A stretch of 64,000 nucleotides of DNA from Microbacterium dauci (GTDB lineage Bacteria > Actinomycetota > Actinomycetes > Actinomycetales > Microbacteriaceae): NCBI RefSeq assembly GCF_030065535.1, contig NZ_JASJND010000002.1, positions 62,001-126,000 of the forward strand. The letters are read 5' to 3'. Under the pieces are notes generated by a model, which saw only the letters and a list, made by a program, of their open reading frames with translations, searched no databases and was not told the origin of the DNA. Positions 18,110 through 25,098 of this stretch are shown piece after piece. How positions within the stretch are numbered: position 1 is the first letter of the stretch; every line of letters begins with the position of its first letter. Position numbers and translations under genes: made by a program.

Positions 18110-18413
18110 GTCCTCGGCGAGCCCCCGGAGCGCGGCTCGGCTCGGTCGGCCGCGCGCGACGCCGACCCGTGCTCGGCCGATACCCCTTCCAGGGTGGCGA
18201 GGAGCGAGATCAGTTACGACGGGCAGCGGTATCCCGCTCGTCCGCGCCGGCTGTGCCCGCGCGATCAGATGCGCGTGGGATCCTTGCGTCGGCTCGCCTC
18301 CGACCCCCGCAAGGCGAACGGCACGAACCCGTCGATGTGGCGCAACCCGTACGCCCGCCCCGATGCGCGGCGCGCGATCGAGACGACCGACGTCTGGTTC
18401 ACGGCGTACCCGA
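18110..18413. other. sequence between sugar operon and ALDH fragment; possible gene remnant
   Basis: No complete gene. One plus-strand frame from about 18200 to 18410 reads like coding sequence (an Arg/Asp-rich stretch with ANGTNPSMWRNPYARP and ETTDVWFTAYP), then changes character exactly where the aldehyde-dehydrogenase fragment begins in another frame. I could not identify the parent protein. It is probably a fragment left by recombination. Confidence 0.35.
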
Positions 18414-18638
18414 GTGAACATCGTCCCGACCACCTCCGCTGGTCGAACAGTCTCACGAATCCTCGCGGATGACCGGGTTCGGGTTCTCTCTTTCACCGGC
18501 TCCACGGAAGTCGGGCGAATTCTGCTCGCGGAGGCGGCGAGGACGGTCGTTCGCCCGGCGATGGAGCTCGGAGGCAACGCGCCGTTCGTGGTCCTCGATG
18601 ACGCGAACCTCGCCGACGCGCTCAACGGGGCCATGGTC
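18414..18638 (+). pseudogene. internal fragment of an aldehyde dehydrogenase (SSADH/GabD-like)
   Basis: About 75 residues in one frame match the central NAD-binding part of succinate-semialdehyde-type dehydrogenases: VNIVPTTSAGR, LSFTGSTEVGR and the family motif MELGGNAPFVVLDDANL with the conserved Glu-Leu-Gly-Gly. The start, catalytic Cys region and C-terminus are all missing from a normal length of about 460-490 residues. Both ends join unrelated sequence, so this is an orphan fragment, not a functional gene. Confidence 0.75.
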
Positions 18639-18719
18639 CACGTAGAATCTGTCGCGTAGGCGCTCCAGCAGTACCGAATGCTCCCCTCGCCGTCCGCTCT
18701 TGCCTCGCACCCGGCGGGA

Positions 18720-18761
18720 CCAGATTGGGACCCCAAAACCCCCTGAGAGTCCCAGATTGAG
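18720..18761. repeat. short direct repeats, possible recombinase arm sites
   Basis: CCAGATTGGG (18720-18729) and CCAGATTGAG (18752-18761) start 32 bp apart, about three helical turns. They lie about 100 bp before the tRNA-Gln remnant, where arm-type integrase sites of an attachment region would be expected. No integrase gene is in the window. Confidence 0.35.
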
Positions 18762-18863
18762 CCCGCGTGCCTCCGCACCGGCCAGTAGACTCAACCCATG
18801 AAACCCGCGAAATCTCGCGGTTTCCTGCCCTTGCAGGGTGGGGGAGTCGAGGCCCAGACGACT

Positions 18864-18898
18864 TTCAGTTGTTCTTGGTTCGGGTTCAGGTGCCCCAG
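18864..18898 (+). pseudogene. tRNA-Gln 3'-half remnant (possible attachment-site copy)
   Basis: Aligns with 11042-11076 of the intact tRNA-Gln at a constant offset of 7822, with about three substitutions in the T-arm and acceptor. The 5' half is absent. The sequence continues into a terminator copy. Duplication of a tRNA 3' end is the usual footprint of site-specific integration by a tyrosine recombinase. Confidence 0.75.
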
Positions 18899-18905
18899 CA
18901 AGGTG

Positions 18906-18931
18906 AAAACCCCCGCTCCGGCGGGGGTTTT
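18906..18931 (+). terminator. duplicated terminator next to tRNA-Gln remnant
   Basis: AAAACCCCCGC-TCC-GCGGGGGTTTT hairpin, the counterpart of 11084-11109 with one loop-side substitution. It directly follows the tRNA remnant and precedes the right copy of the long repeat by about 22 bp. Confidence 0.8.
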
Positions 18932-18953
18932 GCGTTGTCCAAGAGTCGCGTGA

Positions 18954-19412
18954 CGGATTCGGCGCAGTGCGGGAAGATGGCCCCATGGGCCTCTTCACGC
19001 AACGACCCGAAGATCCGACCGAGTGGGCCGGGCTGCCCGGTGAGCCGCTCCGTCGGCAGGGCGCGGCATCCCACCTCGACGCGGATGACCGGTGGCGCCC
19101 CGAGCTCGTCGGTGATGCACCCGCGGGCGTGACGTCGATCGAGATCTTGATGCCGCAGCATCCGGAGACTGTCGGGACGGATGCCGCGGGAGCAGACGGA
19201 GACGGCGACTGACCGTCAGCGCATCGCCTCGCCGATGTAGGAGTACTTGACGAAGACGTCGCTCGCCCAGCCGGCCTCCTCGAGGACGCCCTGGACGGCG
19301 CTCAGCATGTATTTCGAGTCCCACCCCATGTAGAGGTACTGGCCGGGCGCGAGCTCGTCCCACTGCCCGTTCCACGCCTTGGCCGGATAGACCGGCCCGC
19401 CGCGCCGCGCGC
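18954..19412. repeat. 459-bp direct repeat, right copy
   Basis: Counterpart of 11590-12048. Here the minus-strand DUF262/DUF1524 frame is continuous past 19412, so this is the parental side of the duplication. Together the two copies bracket about 6.9 kb. Confidence 0.9.
18985..19212 (+). CDS. 75-aa conserved-looking protein, copy 2
   Basis: Encodes the same 75 residues as 11621-11848. The ATG sits about 50 bp after the duplicated terminator. The product is small, soluble and acidic at its C-terminus; function unknown. It is convergent with the DUF262/DUF1524 gene, and their stop codons are 3 bp apart. This copy is probably the original because its neighbour is intact. Confidence 0.6.
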   Translation: MGLFTQRPEDPTEWAGLPGEPLRRQGAASHLDADDRWRPELVGDAPAGVTSIEILMPQHPETVGTDAAGADGDGD

Positions 19413-21228
19413 TGAAGTCGACGACGCTCTCGCGGGAGTCGTTCCAGAGCCGCTTGAAGATGCGGTTGAAGAGGTACTTGACGTCCGGCACCTCCCAGTG
19501 CTCGCCGCGGTACTCGACGTAGTCGAACTCCCGCTGCCAGCCGCGCGGCCAGCCGCGACGCTTCCTGGCGTCCAGGACGGGCGTGAGGTTGTCGTCGTCG
19601 ATGCCGACGATCGCCGGACGGCGCCACGTCTGCATGAACCGGGCGGTGAGGTCTTCGGTCCGGGCGGAGATGGTGGCGGTGCCCCAGGTGTCGGTCGCTG
19701 CGAGTTCGCGAGTCAGGGCGACGTCGCTGCGGCCGAAGACGGCGCGCTTCGCGGGGAAGGGCGCGTCGAACGCCTGCTCGGCGAGCGCGGGCTCGAGGAG
19801 CGTCAGGTTGCCGAGCGTCTGCGCGAGTGCACGGTGGGCGTTCTGCTCGTCGTCGGTGTAGTCGCCCCACCGCCGTTCGCCGTCGCCGGTCCAATCGTCG
19901 GCGGGCGTTGCGGGGAGGACGTGATCGACGTCGAGCTCATCGTCGAGCGAGACGCCCGCGAGCTTCGCGAGCACGTAGGGGGCGTGGGGGAGTTCCCCGT
20001 AGCGGAGGCCGACGCGGGTGCGCTCGTCCGACGGGGTGATGCGCGCGATCGCCAGGCGGAGGGCATCGCGACCTTCGTCGGCGGCGCGGCAGAAGCGTGC
20101 GACGAGTCGGTCGGTCGGCATCCCGATGACTGTGCGGCGTAGGAGGAGCGACTCGACGTCGTCGAGCGAGGCGGAGAAGTCGTCGGCCGAGATCTCGCCG
20201 TCGCGGAGGTCGCGGGAGAGCCGCATCGCGAGGGGGTACATGCCGCGCCCGAGCACGTTGAGTGCGGCGAAGTGCGCGCCGACCGCGGCATCCGGTGCTT
20301 CAGACGGCATGAGCAGCGTGCGATAGATCTCCGCGAGCTCGCGCCACTGCGCGGCATGCTCGCGGAGCGTGGCCAGCCCGAGCCGGGGGAACTCGTGGCG
20401 GAAGGCGTCGTAGACACCGCGTTCGCCCTCGACCAGCACCTCGCGGCCGGTGAGCATGACGAGGTAGTCGCGCCAGAACGCGCCGATCTGCTCGCCCGTG
20501 CAGGCTTCGATCGGGAGCCAGTACTCGGTCTCGATCTCGCGCTGTTCGGCGTGCGAGAGCCCCATCAGCACGTAGTTGTGGATGAGCTCGTGGTCGCGGA
20601 GCGGTTCACCGGTCGAGTTCAGGCTCTCGAATGTCTGCTGTGCATTGGCATCCTGCCCGAGCGAGATCGAGACGTGCTCGAGCTTGCGGAGGCCATGCCA
20701 GATGGATGCCGCCTCGTCGGGGCGGATCTGGCTGCGGAAGAACGCGTAGTTGTCGTCGAACCGCGATTCGCGGAGCGCGCCGTCCGCCGCAGAGCGACCG
20801 CGGATCACGTCCTCGAACACCTCCGCCCACGCCTCGTGCGGGCGAAGCTTCGTGCGGGTCGGATCGTCATGGCGCAGGAGCACCCGCTCGAGCTCGACGG
20901 CGAGTTCGGGGTCGTCGTCGCGAAGGGTGTGGTGGAGCGCTGCGATGAGGAGCATCAGCGTTGTGATGCGCTGCTGGCCGTCGATGAGGACGAGGTGCGC
21001 GTCGTCCGCCGCGGAGGTGCTCGCCGTCGACAGGATCGATCCGATGAAGTGGGTGTCGGATGCGGCGCTCTCCGCGACGGCCCGGATGTCGCCGAGCAGC
21101 TGCTCGCACCCGCCGATGTCCCAGCGGTACTGCCGCTGGTAGACGGGGACAACGATGGTCGTTTCGGGGGCGGACAACCAACCGATCGTGTTGACGGCGG
21201 TGGCTTCGACGTTCGTGGCAGTGCTCAT
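19216..21228 (-). CDS. DUF262/DUF1524 protein, GmrSD-like putative type IV restriction enzyme
   Basis: The 670-residue protein has a ParB-like DUF262 domain with VPVYQRQYRW (27-36) and the NTPase-associated DGQQR (83-87), then FESLNSTGEPL (200-210), a helical middle and a DUF1524 HNH-type nuclease region with DVDHVLP (433-439) followed by W446 and NLTLLEP (474-480). DUF262-DUF1524 fusions include GmrSD, which cleaves glucosylated hydroxymethylcytosine DNA, and related phage-defence nucleases. A C-terminal extension of about 110 residues is not assigned. I chose ATG 21228 because GGAGA precedes it. Its position next to a duplicated tRNA attachment region suits a mobile defence gene. The DNA modification it recognises is unknown. 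Confidence 0.85.
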   Translation of the reverse strand: MSTATNVEATAVNTIGWLSAPETTIVVPVYQRQYRWDIGGCEQLLGDIRAVAESAASDTHFIGSILSTASTSAADDAHLVLIDGQQRITTLMLLIAALHHTLRDDDPELAVELERVLLRHDDPTRTKLRPHEAWAEVFEDVIRGRSAADGALRESRFDDNYAFFRSQIRPDEAASIWHGLRKLEHVSISLGQDANAQQTFESLNSTGEPLRDHELIHNYVLMGLSHAEQREIETEYWLPIEACTGEQIGAFWRDYLVMLTGREVLVEGERGVYDAFRHEFPRLGLATLREHAAQWRELAEIYRTLLMPSEAPDAAVGAHFAALNVLGRGMYPLAMRLSRDLRDGEISADDFSASLDDVESLLLRRTVIGMPTDRLVARFCRAADEGRDALRLAIARITPSDERTRVGLRYGELPHAPYVLAKLAGVSLDDELDVDHVLPATPADDWTGDGERRWGDYTDDEQNAHRALAQTLGNLTLLEPALAEQAFDAPFPAKRAVFGRSDVALTRELAATDTWGTATISARTEDLTARFMQTWRRPAIVGIDDDNLTPVLDARKRRGWPRGWQREFDYVEYRGEHWEVPDVKYLFNRIFKRLWNDSRESVVDFSARRGGPVYPAKAWNGQWDELAPGQYLYMGWDSKYMLSAVQGVLEEAGWASDVFVKYSYIGEAMR

Positions 21229-21378
21229 GTTCTCCGGATCGTTCCCTCGCAGCGCCATCGATCCTATCGGCCGCAGGTTTTCACGGCCCGGTGCCAGGAC
21301 AGCCGGAGGAGCGCTTTGTAGGCTTGCCTCAGTCGGGCCTGTAAAAACTTCGCTCGCCCGACGGAAAGGTTGATCCGC

Positions 21379-22152
21379 ATGGGTTACATCAAGAGCGCTG
21401 CACTCGAGGAGACCGGCTACGTCGTCCTCGACAGCTATGGCAAGGAGATCGATCCGCAGGAGTGGCTCTCGATCGAGTACGTCGACTGGAAGTCGTCCGG
21501 TGACACCCGGTTCGCGCCCCTGGCATCCGCCAAGGGCGAGATCGAGTGCAACGGGTTCTGGAACCACCAGCCGCCGCGCACCGACAAGGACGGGGTCTGG
21601 ATCCCCGAACAGACCGCGAAGGCGCCCACGCTCACCGAGCGCGCCCTCGAGCCCGGCTCCAACGTGGGACGCTGCCGCATCATCGAGCTGCAGCCGAACA
21701 CGTACGCCGACTGCCTGTACAACCTGCACCAGGACGACAACAACCGCCTGAACCCCGACGGGACCGGCTGGGTGGTGCGGAGTTTCTTCAACCTCACCGA
21801 CGACAAGGACAGCTTCTTCGTCCTGCGTGAGAACCGCACCGACCCGAGCGAGGAGACCCGCATCGCGCTGCCCGCCGGCGCACAGCTGGTCATCGACACG
21901 CAGCGCCTTTGGCACGCCGCGTACCACCCGGGTGACGAGCCCCGGTACTGCCTCATCACGTCGTGGGAGTCGGGCCCCGAGCTCGACGCCTACATCGAGA
22001 AGTACAACGGCGTGAACAAGGTCGAGAGCGTGCCGCTCGACCAGGAGACCATCGACGCCGCGCAGGCCGAGCAGGAGCGTCGCATCGAAGCTCGCCGCGC
22101 CGCGCTCGCGGCACGTGGTCAGCGCGAGGTCCTCGCGATGAGCGAGGCCTGA
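21379..22152 (+). CDS. putative 2-oxoglutarate/Fe(II) oxygenase-like protein
   Basis: A 257-residue soluble protein. I do not know a named family, but the order of possible metal and co-substrate ligands fits the double-stranded beta-helix oxygenases: HQD at 117-119 (H-x-D), H179 (or H183) and R189, exactly ten residues after H179. Between them are beta-rich stretches such as GWVVRSFFNLT and GAQLVIDTQRLWH. The C-terminal 50 residues are helical and charged. I chose ATG 21379 because AAAGG lies 9 bp before it. The gene stands alone between divergent DUF262 and a convergent membrane-protein gene, so context does not suggest a substrate. Confidence 0.55.
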   Translation: MGYIKSAALEETGYVVLDSYGKEIDPQEWLSIEYVDWKSSGDTRFAPLASAKGEIECNGFWNHQPPRTDKDGVWIPEQTAKAPTLTERALEPGSNVGRCRIIELQPNTYADCLYNLHQDDNNRLNPDGTGWVVRSFFNLTDDKDSFFVLRENRTDPSEETRIALPAGAQLVIDTQRLWHAAYHPGDEPRYCLITSWESGPELDAYIEKYNGVNKVESVPLDQETIDAAQAEQERRIEARRAALAARGQREVLAMSEA

Positions 22153-22166
22153 GCCTCACCCGCGCA

Positions 22167-22206
22167 CGACGACGCCCCCGGCCGATCGCGGCCGGGGGCG
22201 TCGTCG
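22167..22206. terminator. bidirectional rho-independent terminator
   Basis: A 17-bp stem CGACGACGCCCCCGGCC / GGCCGGGGGCGTCGTCG with loop GATCGC, followed by TTTC. It lies in the 59-bp gap between two convergent genes and can serve both. Confidence 0.85.
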
Positions 22207-22211
22207 TTTCT

Positions 22212-23996
22212 TCACGCGGTGGCGAGGCGCCGCTTGTGCGCGATCCGGTGGCACATCCACAGGACGATCGCGATCATTCCGACGATCACCGCACCGAACA
22301 GCCAGGGGAGCAGCGTCGGGGTGAGGCTCGACGTGCCTGCGGCCAGCTCGCCGGTACCGTCGGCCAACTGGGCGTTGCCGTCGCTCAGCGATCCCGAACC
22401 TTCGGCGAGCGTCGACGCCCCGTCCGAGAGCGTCGTCGTGCCGGTGGCGAGTTCCCCCGCACCGGCCGAGAGGTCGGAGAGCCCGGCCGACAGGTCACCC
22501 GCCCCCGTCGCGAGCTTCGTCGTCCCGGTCGCGAGCGAGTCCGCGCCCTCGGCGAGGGTGCCGGCACCCGTTGCGAGGTTGTGCGCGCCCGAATGCAGCC
22601 GCAGCGAACCGTCGGACAGGCGCTGCGTCCCGGCCTGGATCGTCCAGAGACCGTCGCGAAGGTCGCCCGCCTTTCCTGCGAGCCGCGCACCGCCCGCGAC
22701 GAGCGCGTCGGTCTTCCGGTCGAGGGTGTCGAGGCCGGTGGACAGTTCGCCGGCGCCGGCGGAGATACGGCTGACACCGGCGGCGAGCTCGCCGGACTTC
22801 GTCGCCGCGGTGTCCAGGCCGGCCGCGAGTTCACCGGACTTCGTCGCCGCCGTCGAGAGACCGCCGGCGAGCTCACCGGACTTGGTCGCCAGCGTGTCGA
22901 GGCCTGCGGAGAGGTCGCTCGCGCCGGTGGAGACCGCGCCGACGCCCGCGGCGAGGGAGGAGGCGCCGTTCGCGAGCGAAGTCACGTTCGTCGTCACGCT
23001 GCTGAGCGCGCCGTGGAGGGACGCAACGCCCCCGCTGACGGTGCCCGCGCTGGTGGCCAGATCGTCGGCGCCGGCAGCGAGCCCTTCGAGCTGCACTTTG
23101 AGGGCCGGGTCGGCGACCGTCGCCGCGAGCGCGGTCAGGTTCGTCGCGAGGTTGTCTGCGCCGGCGGCGACCGCGCTGGCGCCGCCGGGAAGGGCTGCTG
23201 TGGAGCTGACCGCTCCGACAGCGGCATCCCGCAGCGACGCCGCACCCGCGCTGAGGTTCGCGGCGCCGGTGGCGGCGGTGGCGGCGCCGGCCTTCAGCGA
23301 TGCGCCGCCGCTCGCGGCCGAGCCGAGGCCTGCGGCCAGCTGACCTGCGCCGGATGCTGCGGTGCCGATGCCGCTGGCGAGCTGGCCGGCCCCGTTGGAC
23401 GCCGTGCCGAGGCCCGCTGACAGCTGCGCTGCGCCGTCACCGGCCGCGGCAGCGCCGTCTGCGAGCGTCGCCGCGCCGGCGTCGAGGCGCTGGATGCCGT
23501 CCTTCGCGGCGTCGATGCCGTCCGAGACGTCGGCGGCGCCGTCGGCCAGGAGCGTCGAGCCGGTGGCCGCTTCGGTCGCGCCGGTACGGAGCTTCGCGGC
23601 GCCGTCACGGTTCGCGGTCGTCCCATCGGCGAGGGTGACGGCGCCCGCGGCGAGCGTCCCGGCACCGGTCGCGAGCGACCCGGCTCCGTCGGCCGCACTG
23701 TCGGCGCCGTTCGCCAGGGCTGACGCGCCGGTGGCTGCCGTGGCAGCACCCTCCTCCAACGAGGCGGCGCCGTCGGACACCTTTCCGGCGCCGGTGGCGA
23801 GTTCGTCTGCGCCGCTCGCGAGCTGCTGCGACCCGCTTCGTGCGAGAGCGGCGCCCTCGTCGAGGCGGCCCGCGCCGTCGGTGAGCTTCGCGATGGTGAG
23901 GAGTGAGAAGGTCGTGATCGCGACGAGCAGCAGCGCGAGGACGCCGACCATCACCTTCATTCCCAGTCCGTGCTGATGGATGTGCGATCTCGTCAT
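22212..23996 (-). CDS. heptad-repeat membrane protein (YhgE/Pip-like repeat)
   Basis: A 594-residue protein anchored at both ends: a TM segment at about 13-33 and another at about 562-582 followed by a basic tail. Almost everything between is a low-complexity array of XXXLXXG heptads and related units (for example LAAGLDTAATKSGEL repeated nearly exactly), rich in Ala, Gly, Ser and Thr. Such heptads occur in YhgE/Pip-type and type VII-secretion-associated membrane proteins. The extracellular repeats probably form a long helical rod. I chose the start at 23996 because GGGAG lies 7 bp upstream. No function is assigned; spanning the wall or a surface-tether role is inference. Confidence 0.75.
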   Translation of the reverse strand: MTRSHIHQHGLGMKVMVGVLALLLVAITTFSLLTIAKLTDGAGRLDEGAALARSGSQQLASGADELATGAGKVSDGAASLEEGAATAATGASALANGADSAADGAGSLATGAGTLAAGAVTLADGTTANRDGAAKLRTGATEAATGSTLLADGAADVSDGIDAAKDGIQRLDAGAATLADGAAAAGDGAAQLSAGLGTASNGAGQLASGIGTAASGAGQLAAGLGSAASGGASLKAGAATAATGAANLSAGAASLRDAAVGAVSSTAALPGGASAVAAGADNLATNLTALAATVADPALKVQLEGLAAGADDLATSAGTVSGGVASLHGALSSVTTNVTSLANGASSLAAGVGAVSTGASDLSAGLDTLATKSGELAGGLSTAATKSGELAAGLDTAATKSGELAAGVSRISAGAGELSTGLDTLDRKTDALVAGGARLAGKAGDLRDGLWTIQAGTQRLSDGSLRLHSGAHNLATGAGTLAEGADSLATGTTKLATGAGDLSAGLSDLSAGAGELATGTTTLSDGASTLAEGSGSLSDGNAQLADGTGELAAGTSSLTPTLLPWLFGAVIVGMIAIVLWMCHRIAHKRRLATA

Positions 23997-24262
23997 CGAG
24001 GGCTCCCGCATGGTGCGCACCGGCAGCGTCGCCGGCGAGGTGGTGATCGGGCGGGGGTCCGCCTCCTCGGGTACTCGAGGGTCGGGTGAGCGTGTCATCG
24101 TCGACGCGCTCCGCTCACGAGCTGATCGACGGTAACAGCAGGCATGCCGTGCGTCACGACACGACGCGAGAGTCTGACGGCTGGCACCAAGTGTCAGCCT
24201 GCTGGTGCTGAGTCCCATTGTGGACGTCCTCCAAGCAGGCCCCGCAGCGCCCGCGACAACCG
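23997..24262. other. intergenic region between divergent genes
   Basis: About 270 bp upstream of both the heptad-repeat gene and fruR. I see no further gene. A short imperfect inverted repeat (GCTGGCACC around 24180 and GGTGCTGAG around 24205) is present but unassigned. Confidence 0.4.
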
Positions 24263-24294
24263 TTGCGGTCCTGTTGTTATGTGTTGTAATGTGT
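24263..24294 (+). promoter_or_regulatory. fru operon promoter with possible FruR sites
   Basis: TTGCGG (24263-24268) and TAATGT (24287-24292) spaced by 18 bp form a likely promoter. The direct repeat ATGTGT at 24279-24284 and 24289-24294 (10-bp period) overlaps the -10 element and is a candidate site for the DeoR-type FruR. Confidence 0.5.
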
Positions 24295-24315
24295 GGTCTG
24301 TTCAAGGAGGACCAC

Positions 24316-25098
24316 ATGTACGCAACGGAGCGGCAGCAGCTCATCGAGCAGCTCATCGCGACCGACGGTCGCGTGTCGGTCCCCGATCTCGCTGATCGTT
24401 TCAGCGTGACCACCGAGACTGTGCGCCGTGATCTGGCCGCTCTTGAGGCCGCAGGCGTCGTGCGTCGTGTGCACGGCGGGGCCGTGAGCCGATCCCGTGC
24501 CAGCACCCTCGAGCCCTCGCTCGCGGAGCGTGCGTCGCAGCACGGACCCGCGAAGGACGCGATCGCGGCTGCCGCAGTCTCGCTACTCGGGCAGGAGCTC
24601 GATGGAGCGGTGTATCTCGATGCGGGTTCGACGACCGCCGCCATCGCGAGGCTGCTTGCGACCGACGGTCGCCCACGCGCGGGGATCGAGGTCGTCACCC
24701 ATGCCATGACGGTCGCGCAGACGCTCGCGGGCATCCCCGGCGTCGGACTGTCCGTGATCGGTGGACGCGTGCGCGGCCTGACCGCTGCCGCCGTCGGAGC
24801 ACACACGGTCGACGCGATCGGGCGACTCCGACCTGACATCGCCTTCATCGGGGCCAACGGGCTCTCGGTCGGTTTCGGTCTCAGCACACCCGACCCCGAC
24901 GAGGCTGCGGTCAAGCGCGCGATCGTGGCCGCGGCCCGCCGTGTCGTCGTCGTGGCCGATGCCGACAAGTTCGACGCCGAATTGCTCGTGTCGTTCGCGC
25001 AGCTCGACGCCGTCGACGTGCTCATCACCGATCTTCCCCCGCAGGGTGCGCTCGCGCTCGCGCTCGCGGACGCCGACGTGGAGGTCGTCGTCGCATGA
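24316..25098 (+). CDS. fruR: DeoR-family regulator of the fructose operon
   Basis: A 260-residue DeoR-type repressor. The N-terminal winged helix-turn-helix runs from RQQLIEQLIATDGRVSVPDLADRF to TETVRRDLAALEAAGVVRRVHGGAV (about 5-55), and a C-terminal sugar-phosphate-sensing domain contains YLDAGSTTAAIARLL and ADADKFDAELLV. ATG 24316 is preceded by a strong AAGGAGGA. The stop overlaps the fruK start (ATGA). In related actinobacteria such regulators sense fructose 1-phosphate, the product of the PTS step and substrate of FruK; this is assumed here from the context. Confidence 0.9.
   Translation: MYATERQQLIEQLIATDGRVSVPDLADRFSVTTETVRRDLAALEAAGVVRRVHGGAVSRSRASTLEPSLAERASQHGPAKDAIAAAAVSLLGQELDGAVYLDAGSTTAAIARLLATDGRPRAGIEVVTHAMTVAQTLAGIPGVGLSVIGGRVRGLTAAAVGAHTVDAIGRLRPDIAFIGANGLSVGFGLSTPDPDEAAVKRAIVAAARRVVVVADADKFDAELLVSFAQLDAVDVLITDLPPQGALALALADADVEVVVA

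Noticed and set aside
11590..19412. Composite transposon explanation for the bracketed sugar operon
   Set aside because: The repeats hold a small gene and a gene end, with no transposase, terminal inverted repeats or target-site duplication visible.
22219..23343. Plus-strand open frame opposite the heptad-repeat gene
   Set aside because: It mirrors the repeats as Ala/Pro/Ser-rich text and has no start context; the minus-strand reading has flanking TM segments and a ribosome-binding site.
22250..23880. Periodic repeats suggesting a CRISPR array or satellite DNA
   Set aside because: The periodicity follows codons of one continuous minus-strand ORF with XXXLXXG heptads; there are no uniform direct repeats with unique spacers.
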